A stretch of 64,000 nt of DNA from Anaspis maculata (GCA_949128115.1 OX421967.1:8236070-8300069); one strand, 5' to 3'; positions 43,369 to 56,357 are shown, counted from the first letter of the stretch. The notes: generated by a model from the letters alone, not told the origin. Made by a program: numbers and translations.

Positions 43369-45749
43369 TGTTACACAAAAGTTGCCTATCAATTAAAGCC
43401 AGCTTCAAGGGAAATGTTGAGTGAGATTTTTGTCGGCGTCATAATTTGAATTATTTGGTGGTTCTGTTGGAGGCTGGGAGGAGGCGTCGAGTATGGGAGA
43501 AAGGTCTCAATTTAAATTTTACCGCAGAGGAACAAAGGCAGCGGAATCTTTATCAACACGCACAAGTTCATGTAAAGAGATAAGAGAGGGCATGGGCATG
43601 TCCGTTTAACTGGCGATGGTACTTTTTTTACCGGACTGGGTTTTCTTATCGGAATTTTCGGGAGTCGCTTTTTAAGTGGTGTGTGAGACAACGGCGTAAA
43701 GTTTTTAAGTCCGTGAAAATAGAACAATTTTCCAGTCGGAAATTGTTATATCACTCCACGATTGAGCCGCTCCGGTGAAGAAGATGAAAAGCCCCAGTTT
43801 TTAAAAGAAAGCACCCAACACCATCTTTGGAATTAAACCCCTAACATTTTGGGGTAAGTCACCCATTGCCAGTGAACGGTACAGAGTCCAACGTCATTCT
43901 CTATTTTAGGTTTTTTCTTTGGTTTTCTTCTCGACTGTTCTATACACCGTCTGAACCGAGTAGTACCTTGCTACCACCGATAGGTACCTACGCAGTTTTG
44001 CTGTGCCTGTTCCGACCCCCGTGGTGGAAATAATTGGGAATCGCCGAGTTATAAAGATATTCCAAGAAGCTCAGACGACTTCTTCCCTTACCTCCACACG
44101 GAACCACCAGCGCCTCCACCATATTTTACTGTTGCTGAACATCGCTCACCACCGGACGAAAATACCAGATAAGTGGCATGTTTACGTTTCCCAAATCTGA
44201 ACGCTACTTACCTCGTCGAAATCACCAATATATTTATTCTCCAATCTATCTTAATCTACGCCAAATTTCGTTTTGTAAAACACATTCAATTCACAATTTT
44301 TATTTCCTTGTTGTACTACATTAGTTTTATCGTATTATTTCCCATTTAACTAAATTTTACTTAGCCATTTCTACTCACCTGATTTGAGTAGTTTTCTTCA
44401 GGATAATTATTACTATACTTTCTTTTTTTTTAAACTCTGTAAATGACCGAATTTTGGCCAAGATTCTGACATACAGGGTTATTCAAAAGTCCGGAATAAA
44501 ATTCATAATATTTTTCCATATTTATTGCGGAAAAAACGCTTGAACAGGTCGATTTTTGAAAACGGTAAGCCGTTTTTTCATGACACGTGTCATGTTCTAC
44601 TGTCATCCCCCTAACCCCAAGCCACCCTTAGTATTTTTTTTCAAATGGCACCCTATGGCTTGTGGGGGCTCGTTGGAAAGCTAATCAAAAACTCTATTCA
44701 GATCAACCATTGAAAATTAGATCGGACGCTTCACCATGAAGTATTGAGGAACCCTAGTTCTACTTAACAGTCCGGAACAAAATTTATAATTTCTTACCAT
44801 ATTCTTCCAGAAAAAAACGCTCGAACAGGTCGATTTCTAAAAACGGTAAGCCGTTTTTTCATGACACGTGTCATGTTCTACCGTCAACCCCCTAACCCCA
44901 AGCTACCCTTAGAATTTTTTTCAAATAGCACCCTATGGCTTGTGGGGGCTCGTTGGAAAGCTTGTCAAAAACTCTATTCAGATCTACCATTGAAAATTGG
45001 ATCGGACGCTTCACCATGAAGTTTTGAGGAACTTCATGGTGGCTTGGGGTTGGGGGGTTGACGGTAGAACATGACACGTGTCATGAAAAAACGGCTTATC
45101 GTTTTTAGAAATCGACCGGTTCGAGCGTTTTTTCCGAAATAAATATGGAAAAAAATTATGAATTTTATTCCGGACTGTCAAGTAAAACTGGGGTTCCTCT
45201 AAACTTCATGGTGAAGCGTCGGATCTAATTTTCAATGGTAGATCTGAATAGAGTTTTTGACAAGCTTTCCAACGAGCCCCCACAAGCCATAGGGTGTCAT
45301 TTGAAAAAAAATACTAGGGGTGGCTTGGGGTTAGGGGGTTGATGGTAGAACATGACACGTGTCATGAAAAAACGGCTTACCGTTTTTAGAAATCGACCGG
45401 TTCGAGCGTTTTTTCCGAAATGAATATGGAAAAAAAATATGAATTTTATTCCGGACTTTTGAATAACCCTGTATATAAACGTACAAAAGTCAAGCTCATA
45501 GTCGATGATATTCGGTATTATATCTGTAACAGTCGAATTGCGCAATCATCGGTCATTGTCATAATACAATTCAAAATTTTAGCTAAACATTGTTTCTTTC
45601 CGTTCCTCTTTTTTTTTTAACTTCAATTTGCCAATTTGATATGGCTTTGCCGACTCACGCAGCCTAGTTATTTGTCTAGTGCTCCAAAGAAATAATCACT
45701 TACTGAGCTAGTCCACCTCTTTATCTGATGCACTAACAACGGTATCACA
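43369..45749 (+). mobile_element. LTR-like insertion (possible solo LTR) with a nested foldback
   Basis: Inserted relative to copy 2 of the direct repeat. Begins TGTTACAC and ends TATCACA, the TG...CA form of LTRs. Without the nested foldback 44472-45473 it is about 1.4 kb and non-coding. A 5-bp duplication is not clean (CCACC on the left, CACCC overlapping the right end), so the solo-LTR reading is tentative. Confidence 0.5.
44472..45473. mobile_element. Foldback with doubled arms (TACAGGGTTATTC ends)
   Basis: Each arm has two copies of a unit of about 290 bp (44472-44770 and 44771-45035). The right side repeats them inverted (45036-45190 shortened, then 45190-45473). Marker words: AACAGGTCGATTT at 44545 and 44825, and CATGACACGTGTCATG at 44579, 44859, 45070 and 45351, itself a 16-bp palindrome. 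Non-coding. Confidence 0.85.
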
Positions 45750-46745
45750 CCCCTATTCTGTCTTGTTTTGGGTTTTTATGCATTGTTGATGATTTTATCT
45801 GCATTGTTGATTTGTTGATGTATTATGCATTGTTTACCGAAGTGTTTTGCATTTGTTCACTGATGTTCCTGCGATTTTGTTTTCACAATTTCACTTACAC
45901 TGAATACCGGAATTCATCAGAAAGTCTTTGTTATTCACTTGTCATGTATTTGAGAGTGTCCTTCTCAGGGCTCAACTCAGGGGTTTCTTCGACTGGGTTC
46001 TTCCACTGAGTGCCCTTTTCCGGATCCGTCACTCTTTTCTTTTGATTTGACTGACAGTATGACCTGTTTTGTTGTTTTGTTTTCAATTGTTTTTGTACAT
46101 TGTGTCTATTGTGTGTCATTTTGCTTCTCTGTCAGTCTTGTAAGGTGTTATACGAAAAGAATCTGGTTCATCTTGTTGATGATTTCAATATAAAATTCAT
46201 TTTGTTTGCTGTCAATTCGTGTTTATGTTCCACTTTTTAATACAATCCTCATCTCTAAAGTTCCGTCCTCGTCGCGAGTATAGATATTGAGCGAAACGAA
46301 CAACGTAAGTACGTACGTAAGGACGAAGGTAAGAGGTCTAAGGAAAGAGGAGAGGAGGGTGACGAAAGTCATAGCCAGGGGTTCGACAGGAGGGGAACAG
46401 TTCAGGGTAGTTCAAAAAGAAACAGAAAATATTTGACGGGAGGAGAATTTTATTGTCAATTTGATGAATCACAAGACAGGTGATGCCATTTGAAATTTCA
46501 GAGTTGGTGGTGGGGGCGAAGAGGGATGTAAGATGAAAATTTGGCAGTTAGTGTCCTAGAAGTCCCTCTCTAAAGAAAAATCGACCTGTTTCGGCGTTTT
46601 CCTGTTGGAAATTTTGGCGGCGAGAAATCAGGGAGGACAACTTTACTTTTCAAATCAACACCGTGTATTCCGATGGAAATCGCAATTAAGTAAGAATACA
46701 CCAAGAGGTACCCGGTTCGAAAACCGGCTGTTCCCTAGGAACTTT

Positions 46746-47130
46746 TCTCCTGAGCTGAGCTACATAATAACGAATCAACGAACTGACGAGCCAACGAACT
46801 GGGAAACTATCGATCCACCTAGCCTGATGAGTTAACTACCGAACTTCAAAGTTTACGAGCTAAATTTCTAGATCATCGGACTACAAAGCAAGCATTCAAC
46901 AAATTAACGGCTGTTGAGCTTATGAATATGACGAAATTTGAAAACGATCAAACTATGGATTGATTAGATTACGAGCTTGTAGAAGAATGAGTAGACCAAC
47001 GAACTAACCAATGAATGACTTAACGAGCTCTTCAGTTGACGGAACTCACTAGAACTTATGTGATGATAAACTGGTGAGCTGAGTGGCGAACTAACAAAGT
47101 GGGTCAATGCCGAAATTACGAGCTAATCAA
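46746..47130. repeat. Degenerate ACGAACTAACGAGC repeat
   Basis: Irregular repetition of ACGAACT, ACGAGC and GATCAACGA words between the two copies of the direct repeat. No gene. Confidence 0.55.
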
Positions 47131-47575
47131 CGATGGGAAGACAACTTCATTGCCTTCAATTTGATGCGTCATAAGATAAGTAATGCTACTTGCAATTTTC
47201 AAGTGGGGTATAGTGGGGGCGAAGGGATTGAAAATGAAAATTTGGCCATACGTGTCTTGGATGACCCCCTCAGAATGAAAATCGACCTGCTGAAAAATTT
47301 ATTTTTCAAGAATAGAGAGTTTATGGGGAAAAAAAAGTTTTCTTCCATTAACAAAAAGAGGTTGAAGGGTTGGAGGGTTGTGATGGAACGCATTTTCAGC
47401 GACTTTTTACAAACTTACTAATACGCATCTTATACTTCGACGCGAGTAACATATTCCTGAATTAGGAACTGACTGGAAACGCGACGGGAATTTAGGTCGA
47501 AGATGGGACTTGATTTTGTGTGTTCATGTTGACCAGACGTTCCGAAGACGACGTGCGCCGTCATCTACTACAAGT
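47131..47575. repeat. Diverged CAATTTGATGYRTC module and spacer
   Basis: 47150-47300 resembles 46460-46590, 49085-49215 and 19815-19950 (TTCAATTTGATGCGTC, GGGGGCGAAGGGATTG, AAAATCGACCTG). The remainder is unassigned. Confidence 0.6.
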
Positions 47576-49385
47576 GGGTCGTTTTCACATTATGTTCTGA
47601 AATCATACTCTAAATCGCTTTTGGTGTGACTGCATTAGTTTTTGGGTGATTCAATTTTTGTTTTTACGCATGGAGAGCCGAATTGTGAGTTTCGAATCGC
47701 ATCTTCCTGTTCGGGCGTCAATTTTGTTTGTTTCCGGGAATTCGAACCAAAAAGGACCGAAAAAGAGATTTCGCGGTTTTCCAGCCCAGTTTGAAGCAAG
47801 GATGGAGGCTCCCTGCGCGTCTTGTGTAATTCACCAATTTTCTGGGATGCTCAACGGCCCTGTTGACGCTACCTACGCATTTTCCCGTGGACGATGTCAT
47901 ATTCGTGTTTGCTCTGCATTCTCAAGAAACGCACACCGATGCCTCGCGCGCTCAGAACTTCAGATTCTAAAAATAACGCGTATGAGATTTTCTTTGCTTC
48001 GCGCTCGAGCTTAGTGCGTATACGGGAATTGTTTTCATAGTACAGGTCAGGGCTCAGATTGATTTCTTGTATGAGTCTGTTTACGTTCTAATTTTTGATG
48101 TCACTTTTGTTGTCTCACGAATTTTGTGAACTTATAAATTTCATGTCAATATTTTTAATGTCCATTCCATTTATTTTGTGTGGAATTCGACTGTCATGTA
48201 CTTACTTGACTTCAATTTTTGTATGCCCTATTTTTGTTCAGTGTCATGATTTGATCTCATTCAAATGTCATTGTCCGCTGTCTTTTATGGCTCTCATATT
48301 TTTATATCATGTTTTTATGCTCTCTGCTATGTTTGTCAGATATTCAATGTAGGTATTTCACAGGATCCTAATAACCACCCTTATTCTGTCTTGTTTTGGG
48401 TTTTTATGCATTGTTGATGATTTTATCTGCATTGTTGATTTGTTGATGTATTATGCATTGTTTACCGAAGTGTTTTGCATTTGTTCACTGATGTTTCTGC
48501 GATTTTGTTTTCACAATTTCACTTACACTGAATACCGGAATTCATCAGAGAGTCTTTGTTATTCATTTGTCATGTATTTGAGAGTTTCCTTCTCAGGGCT
48601 CAACTCAGGGGTTTCTTCGACTGGGTTCTTCCACTGAGTGCCCTTTTCCGGATCCGTCACTCTCCTCTTTTGCTTTGACTGACAGTATGACCTGTTTTGT
48701 TGTTTTGTTTTCAATTGTTTTTGTACATTGTGTCTATTGTGTGTCATTTTGCATCTCTATCAGTCTTGTAAGGTGTTATACGAAAAGAGTCTGGTTCATC
48801 TTGTTGATGATCTCAATGAAAAATGCATTTTGTCAGCTGTCAATTCGTGTTTATGTTCCACTTTTCAATGCAATCCTCATCTCCAAAGTTCCGTCCTCGT
48901 CGCGAGTATAGATATTGAGCAAAACAAACAACGTAAGTACGTACGTAAGGACGTAGGTAAGAGGTCCAAGGAAAGAGGAGAGGAGGGTGACGAAAGTCAT
49001 AGCCAGGGGTTCGACAGGAGGGGAACAGTTCAGGGTGGTTCAAAAAGAAACAGAAAATATTTGACGGGAGGAGAATTTTATTGTCAATTTGATGTATCAC
49101 AAGACAGGTGATGCCATTTGAAATTTCAAAGTTGGTGGTGGGGGCGAAGAGGGGTGTGAGATGAAAATTTGGCAGTTAGTGTCCTAGATGTCCCTCTCTA
49201 AACAAAAATCGACCTGTTTCGGCGTTTTCCTGTTGGAAATTTTGGCGGCGAGAAATCAGGGGTGACAACTTTACTTTTCAAATCAACACCGTGTATTCCG
49301 ATGGAAATCGCAATTAAGTAAGAATACACCAAGAGGTACCCGGTTTGAAACCCGGCTGTTCCCGAAGAACTTTTCTTCTGAGCCA
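47576..49385. repeat. 1.8-kb direct repeat, copy 2 (uninterrupted)
   Basis: Reference copy for the repeat described at 41403-46745. It preserves the empty target sites of the pogo-like element and the LTR-like block. It ends with ACCCGGTTTGAAACCCGG near 49338. No ORF that looks selected; the readable frames are shared by both copies but lack any known domain. Confidence 0.8.
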
Positions 49386-49682
49386 AGTGCTAATGACTGT
49401 GGATATTGTATTATGTTACGTATTTAAAAATGAAAATTTGTTGATTACTGATAAATAACCATTATTGTGTACATAATATGACCAAATGCAAAGAAACACT
49501 CAATAAAAAGGGTACCCTCCTATGACAAAAAATAAGTCGATAAGGAGTGAAATATTATTATTATTGAAAAAAAAGTAAGAATACCCGGAGCCGATAGTCA
49601 GTTCGTTGATTTATCAGCATCTCGGATCAGCTCTCCAGCCTATCATTGAGTCAATATCGTTTTTTTTAGACTGGTATGTTAT

Positions 49683-52600
49683 TCAGCTTGCTGGCCCGTT
49701 AGTTGGACACTTTGGACGATCTTGCCTTGACAACAAAAAAGAGTGGGTAGGTCTGGAGTATCCCAGTCTCAACCTATTGAGTTTAACTTGTTCGTTTCTT
49801 TTCTCCGGGCAGGTGGGAACTGTACAGATAAGTGGTTTTGTTTTTTGAAGATAGTGGTCTTTTCGGTCCCAACACTGCTGCCAGATACGAGATATACTAA
49901 CCTTCACATATGTTTTGAGGTCAGCTGTGGGATTAATTCGACAAATTGGTGGATTGTTCGATGACGTTGCCTTTTTGGCCAGATCGTCAGCTCTTTCATT
50001 ACCATCTATTCCGATGAGTGATGGTGTATACATAAAAACTATTTTGTCAACCCTATCGGACAGTTCGTCTTTTATTGTTTGTATAAGGGGATCTCGTGGG
50101 TAGCGATGGTTCAAGGCCTTTAGTGAGCTTAGAGAATCTGAACAAATAATAGAATTTATTTCAGGGTGTATTCTTGTGTGAATTAACGCTTGAAGTATGG
50201 CATAGAGCCCAGCTGTATAGATAGTATTGTAGTTTTGGAGGCGAAAGGATTGTTCAGATGTTGGGGTGATTAGGACAGATGCCACTTTATCGTCAATTTT
50301 GGAGCCATCGGTGAAAATCAGTCTGTGATTTGGAAAACCATTGACTATTTCAAGGAAATGAGCCCTGATAAGAGTCTGATTCGTTTCAGCTTTGTCAAAC
50401 CTTGTGAGATCAAAGATCAATTTAACCTTGGAGTGTTTCCATGGTGGGACCGAGAAGTTTTGCCAAGGAAGAGTTTCAGGGATGGTGAAGTTGATTTCTC
50501 GTTGGATGCAAGCGACTCTTTCATGAACTGGTGGAGCTACACTCCCGTTCAAAGTGATTTCAGGCCTACTTGGGAACACTAAGTCACGACTCAGGCTTTG
50601 TGGATTTGAGAGGGTGTTTATAGCGAAGTTCAGGGTGGATCGTTTGTTACGGAGTTCGAGAGGGGGCTCGTTCACCAACGCTAGGAGACTTTCCACCGGA
50701 GTGGTACAGAACGCTCCTGTTGCTATTCTGATAGCCAATGATTGTATAGTACTGATGGATCTGAGGTACGACTTTTTGGCTGTCATGAAGGCAATTGCTC
50801 CATAGTCAAGTTTTGATCTTATAAGACTGCGATAGATCATCAACAATGTTTTGGTGTCTGCTCCCCAGGTGTGGTTAGACAAAATTCCCATTAAATTTAA
50901 ACCTTGGTGGCATGATGTCTTGAGTTGTGATAAGTGTTGTTTCCAAGATAGCTTCTGATCAAATGTAATGCCTAAAAATTTGGTTGGTTCAGAGAATTTT
51001 AATCTTTTGCCGTTCAGTCGAAGGAGAGGGGAGCTTATTTGTTTGGTCCTACTGAAGTTGATGCAGGTTGTTTTTTGCGTAGAAAATTTAAAACCTGATG
51101 TTGAGCACCAGTTTTCTATGTTACGCAATGTTTCTCGAAGGATTTCTTGCATCGATGTAAGATTTTTTCCTCTGAGATATATCACCAAATCATCTGCGAA
51201 TAGACAACAGCGGACTGGAGCTTCAATGCGTGTTAGTATGTCATTAATTGCTATCATGATTAGGATCACACTCAAGACTGAGCCCTGGGGAACACCGTTT
51301 TGCAGTTTCTTACTGTTGGAAAAACTGTTGTTGACTTTGGCTTTGAATGACCTGTTACGTGAGAAATTTTGGATGAACGCCAAAATATTCCCCTTTATGT
51401 TCCATTCTGTCAGTTTATCGATCACGCGGCAAGTCCAAGTCATGTCATAGGCTTTTTCGACGTCAAAGAAGATGGCCAATAAGATTTGTTTGGTCGCAAA
51501 AGCCTGATGTATCTCGGATTCCAACTGTATTATGTTGTCAGTGGTTGAACGGTGTTTTCTGAAACCATTTTGGGCGGGATGAAGCAAATTATCTTTATCC
51601 AACTGCCAAGACAAACGTTTTGTGATGATGCGCTCGAAGGTTTTGCACATAGTGTTGGTCAGAGATATTGAACGGTAGGAGCTCTTTTCATCACTTCGTT
51701 TGTTTGGTTTCAATAGTGGTATGACAGTTGATTCAGACCACGCTTTGGGGAAAACCCAAGTTTGCTTAATCTTATTGTGAATGTCCAAGAGTTTGGCTTT
51801 GCCTTTAGCCGTTGGATTTTTTAAAAAAAGATAGGGGATATCGTCGGGGCCAGGGATAGAGTCTTTGGCTGATTTGAGCGATTCGTCGAGCTCTGATAAT
51901 GTAAGGGGAAGATTGATGTGATGAGTATGGTCAAGACAGTGGTCAGTTACTTTTTGCATTTCCCTACCTCTTTTATATTGTAAGAAATTTTGGTCGAAGT
52001 TCAAGTCACTTGAATTTGTACGAAAGGATTCAGCCAAGACCTCAGCGATGTCAGTTTTAGATTCATAGATTTGATTGTTGTCCTTGAGTATTTTTATTTA
52101 AGGGCGGTTGATGGATTTAAGTCTCCTAATTTTGTTCCAGACTTCCAAAATTGGGGTGGATGACGAGATTGTGGATACATAATTTTCCCAGGATAGCTTT
52201 TTACTTTTCTTGGTGATATACCTTGCCCGAGCCCTTAATCTTTTGGAAGTTGGGAGATTTTCAGGGGAATTATTTCTTTTTAGTTTGTTGAACGCATTTT
52301 TGCTTTCTTTTATGGCGCCTGAACATTCTTTGTTCCACCATGGAACAGAAGTATGTTTTTTTAGGGCAGTAGACTTACCTATAGATTTGTGAGGCTGCCG
52401 TGAGTAGGATGTCAGAGAATTATTGGATTATTTGGTCAATGTCATTGTTAGTAATGTGCACCAGGTCAAGATCATCCTCTACCTCATCAGAAAACTTGGT
52501 CCAGTTTGCGGTTTTTAGTTTCCATTTGGGGTGGTGATTATTTAGATCGTTGGTAGAGTTTATTTGGTCATTTCTTATTTTAATGGGGTAATGGTCACTA

Positions 52601-53245
52601 CCATGGAGGTGAGAGTAGGTTTCCCAAGACAAATAAGGTGTGAGATTTGGAGTAGGTACATAAAGTGAGATCTAGGGCACTGAAATTGCCAGTAAACGAA
52701 ATAAACCTGGTAGGAGAACCTGTGTTGAGTAGGGATTAGATTAGAGCTAGATTGGAAAAGTCAAGCCATTGTTCCATAATTTGACCCCTATGATTTGTCG
52801 AGGAAGAACCAAACAATGTATTATGGGCGTTGAAATCACCCAGTATTACACATGGAGTGGGGATCTGGTTAAAAAGATCTCTAAGTTCTTGTTGGTGGAT
52901 TTCTCTGTTTGAGGGAATGTAGACATTGCATATTGATATTCGGGATTTGAGTTGTATTGAGAAGGCAACCGCTTCAAGGTTTGTGTTAAGATCGATTTTT
53001 TGAGAGTGATAATTTGTGCTAACGTATGAAGCTACTCCTCCACTCGATCTTTCTCTGTCTAATCGGTGTTTGGAGAAACATTTGTAACCTCTGAGACAAG
53101 GATCGCTTTTTAAATGTGTTTCTTGTAAGCAGATTATGAGGGGCTTGTCGTTAGCAACTGGGAGTTTTAATTCTTCCAAATGGGTATAGTACCCATTCAA
53201 GTTCCATTGTAGAATGAAGAAAATGATTTTATTGGTAGGGTGTGG
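49683..53245 (-). pseudogene. I-type LINE ORF2: APE endonuclease, RT, RNase H (broken)
   Basis: Begins just after ORF1. ILQWNLNGYYTHLEEL, LQETHLK and GDFNAHN (52740-53230), then SDHYPI (about 52575-52590) in another frame, are the APE nuclease motifs. A 784-codon frame (49683-52037) carries the RT (FFDVEKAYD, NGVPQGSVLS, FADDLVIY) and RNase H (FTDGSK, CSDSLSSLKAL, GNERADDLAKKA). The second RNase H acidic residue is missing: TAGLYAIL has G where family members have E. The C-terminal HCCH region is cut off. At least one stop and frameshift near 52640-52735, and one more before 52037, inactivate it. Confidence 0.85.
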
Positions 53246-53250
53246 GGGGG

Positions 53251-54403
53251 TTAGTACTCGTCTTGTTGGGAGTCTTGAGAATTGAGAGAGCAGGTGATCA
53301 GCCTCAAGGATCTGCTCTTTACTAGTTCATGTGTTGTTATTTGACTTTTGATCTTTTTATGTATACGGGTGAATCTTGTTTTGGCAGCCTTGTTTGGAAG
53401 AAGAGGGTATAGATCAAACATCATTTTTATGAGAGATTCAACGTCATTTGCACATCGTCTTGCCTCGCTAAGTGGATCAGGGTTTCCTTTACAGTTTTCC
53501 AGAAAACCTTTGAAGACGCTATATGTCACAGGGAAGGACTCAGGTTTTTTTTTTCTATGTGTAGTTTGATAGGCTCCATGTCCAAATTTAGCTGTAAAGA
53601 TTCAGTTGAACTAGAAGGTTTGGGTTTGTCCAAGTTGGCTTCGGGATCTGCTATTCGTGGTTTTTTTTTGGCTTATTTTTCGGTTTCTGGAAGGGGTCAG
53701 GTGTTTGTAATGCATTTTGGCTTTCAAATAGGTCTTGGGAATTTTGGATTGCACCGTCCACCGGCGGCGAATCTAAGCTTTCTGAAGGAGCTGGGCGCTT
53801 ACACCGTTAATCCTCGGTATCCATGGGAGTTTGAGATTCTGTAGATGGTTGGGCAGAGCAAGAACTAGATATATGTCCTTGACGACCGCAAATGAAACAT
53901 GTTAGGTCGTCATATGTCAAGAATATGCGATAATTTGTGTCTTCAAAATTTATCACCAAGGAAGTTGTCAACTGGATTTGCTCATCGGGTGTGACGTAGA
54001 CATGCCTTCTTAAGCTCAAAATATGATTGAATTCATCTTCTTGGTAGCCTGCTCTCAAAAACGATATTAATGACACGAGCTTCAAAAACGATATTAATGA
54101 CACGAGCTTCAAACCTGTATCTTTCAATGCATCTTCAACAATTTCGTTGGGGATCGATGGGCATACATTCGATATTATCACTCTTTTTGATGGAGTGATC
54201 AACTTCCTTATACCTATGTCAATGCCGTTTATATTTATGGTTTTGTATTTAGTCACCAAGTTTTCCACCGCTTGGACGCTCAAGAGGTACATGCACACAC
54301 GGTCATTTGAAATGCGAGAAGCAAAAATAATATTTTTGGGTCCTACGATTTTACCTATTGACTTGACATAATCGAGTCTAGAGAGTTCTTCGTTGACGTT
54401 CAT
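53251..54403 (-). pseudogene. I-type LINE ORF1: nucleic-acid-binding protein (broken)
   Basis: The 198-codon 5' frame (53807-54403) contains two RNA-recognition-like stretches and ends with a CFICGRQGHISSSC zinc knuckle. The 3' part (53251-53529), in another frame, encodes a helical tail ending SQDSQQDEY, with the stop 6-10 nt before ORF2. A perfect 27-nt tandem duplication near 54060-54113 repeats KLVSLISFL. ORF1 proteins coat the element RNA in the RNP. Confidence 0.75.
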
Positions 54404-54540
54404 GATTATTGCTTGCTCTTTTTTGGGGTAATTTGTAAGTGGACGTGACTTGGCGGCATTGACATAGATGATGAAGATTTTGCAGGTTGTTGTGGAGTAT
54501 TATTTGAAGTAGATTCCATAATGTTAATAGAGAGAGGGGT

Positions 54541-56115
54541 AAAAATAATATGATTAAAAAATCACGTTTTGTTCCTAGAACACAGACCTTTCGAAAACAT
54601 AATGTTTTCTGATACCAAGAAAAGCGCCGAATATTACCCGGCGTTTCACCTACATAAATATCAAGGCGTATGACTGTGATTTAGCTTTATGGATACGGGA
54701 ATGGGAAGCCAAAACCCCATTGTAGGTATATTATCTACTGTTACCGAGCCTTTTTGTTGAAAGCTAATCTCGAAGCTACCGCTATTATGTATAATACCAT
54801 TATAAAATATAAAAAATACAAAGTATAGATCTTCAACTATAGATAAAGTTGTGTGTGTGTATTTTTTTTTCTTTGATTCCAACGCGTACACCGCCGCTTG
54901 CTAGATGTCATCACGAACACCGTTCGACACGTAAAGGTACCTAGTATACCTGAACGATGGAGATGTTAATCTTAATTATTTACCTGTAATCTGGTATTTT
55001 TCTTGGCTTGTCTTGTACCACTGCCTACTGATCCACAAATTCAAGATTTTATAACACGTGCCTGGTCTTCGATATATCTGCATTACCTACTTGGTGCTGA
55101 GACGTAAATTGCGGTGGCTCATTGTTTTCTGAAAGTACTTTTGTAGCAGGTACAAAATTTTAATACAAGCAAGCACATGAACTGGGGACTATTTGAATAT
55201 CACACTCGATATTACAGTAACTACTTATTCAAAATTGGATGTTGCAAACAGCTGCAATGTAAGTAAGCAATTAGGTAGGTATACAAGATACCTGATGCTA
55301 AAAAACCAAGCGAAAATGATCGGAAACGTGAAAAGAGCAGGCATGGAAAGCTGGGGGGGGGAGGGGGTGAGCTGAGGGCTGAGGTGGTGCGGGAAGCCCC
55401 TCCGGAGTTATCCGAAGGGATGGAAGAACACTGACACTGACAGATATACAAATGAGAGTTGATATCCCTGTCCTATAGATATTCCTATTTGAGATATTGC
55501 CGCGCTGCACACTTTTCAATAATGTCTAATGGAAACGATGCCTTTCTTTTGTTTCCTCTCGCTCTCTATACTCCGTTGATGATGATGATGGTGGTATGGC
55601 TGGCGGTGGCTGCAGTCTCTTTCCCTTTCGCCTGAAGCATAATGCCAAATAAAAGGGAGTGTGGCGTGAGTGATGGTGAGAGATAGGTGATTTTCGGAAT
55701 AAAGGGTTGGCTGTTACATACTTCGATTTTAATACGAAGCCCAACAGGAATATTCGCACTGTATCCGTACATCTCGGTTTCGGTGCCATCCTGGGTTGTG
55801 TCTTATTTTTTGCTGAAACGTGGTTCAGAAAATACTGACTAACACACTTATTGTTTGGTTGGATGGATATTTTGAAATTTCCCTTCTGAAGCTACCATTT
55901 TTTCACTTTCTCGGGAGGTCGGCAATGGGTCACTTCCCGACCTTCTACCAGGTATGTAATGAATCAATTACCATGGTGGTTGTGAGTAAAATGTTGTACA
56001 ACACTCGTGGCTTGTTACACAAGATGCTTTCTATTCCGACACTCAGCCTCTCACAGAACTCGGGCTGCGCCCTCGTTTTCGACGGTTTTCGAAAAAACCC
56101 TTTATTTATAAATAG
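54541..56115. other. No gene; simple repeats
   Basis: Contains GATGATGATGATGGTGGT (55575-55592), a G-run AGCTGGGGGGGGGAGGGGG (55349-55367) and TAGGTACC words. Short proline- and arginine-rich frames are not supported as genes. Confidence 0.4.
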
Positions 56116-56357
56116 TGTTACGTATTTTGCGTACGGGTTCGAATATAATTGAGACGATCGTTTCAAACACACACTGTTTATTACTGCGAACTACAAAAAA
56201 AAACACACCAACTGTTATGTATTAAATTGATATCATATTGAGTTTTTATTGTGAAAAGGTTGTACGATAATCATTGTAAAAAGAGAGAATGAAAACACCT
56301 CAGTTTAAACGTTGTTCACATCAACACGTCCCTAAGAAGTCAAGTGAATATATCACA
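56116..56357 (+). mobile_element. Gypsy-type LTR with adjacent PBS-like site
   Basis: A 242-bp block starts TGTTACGTATTTTGCGTACG and ends TATCACA, followed by TTATGGCGACGAATAAG, which resembles the leader after the 5' LTR of arthropod Ty3/gypsy elements. A gypsy pol fragment in the same orientation lies at 58150-58650, with a MITE and a foldback between, so both may belong to one dismembered copy. Confidence 0.5.

Larger units (their letters stand above)
41403..46745. repeat. 1.8-kb direct repeat, copy 1, expanded by two insertions
   Basis: Segments 41403-41899, 43188-43368 and 45750-46745 align in order with the continuous copy at 47576-49385 (over 90% identical by eye). The gaps correspond to a pogo-like element (41900-43187) and an LTR-like block (43369-45749). 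Copy 2 has about 135 bp near 47965-48098 that copy 1 lacks. No conserved ORF. The right end holds the CAATTTGATGAATCACAAGA module also seen in the 18-20 kb cluster. Confidence 0.85.
49550..54540 (-). mobile_element. I-type LINE, nearly full length, decayed
   Basis: Minus-strand non-LTR retrotransposon of about 5 kb: ORF1 with CCHC knuckle, then ORF2 with APE endonuclease, reverse transcriptase and RNase H. The 3' end has TCAATAATAATAATATT (49549-49565), a TAA-repeat tail as in the I group. RNase H plus a TAA tail point to the I superclade (I or Nimb type). It carries several frameshifts and stops. Confidence 0.85.

Noticed and set aside
46690..46735. ACCCGGTTCGAAAACCGG (and its copy near 49338) as the T-arm of a tRNA gene or SINE B-box
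   Set aside because: No A-box, acceptor stem or cloverleaf can be drawn around either copy. The B-box spacing is one base too long.
47646..48014. Shared 105-122-codon frames in both copies of the 1.8-kb repeat as a gene
   Set aside because: The frames differ in length between copies, contain no known domain, and the similarity covers non-coding flanks equally well.
55193..55789. Arginine- and proline-rich frames at 55.2-55.8 kb
   Set aside because: Caused by G-runs and GAT repeats. They are short, overlap on several frames and have no supporting signals.
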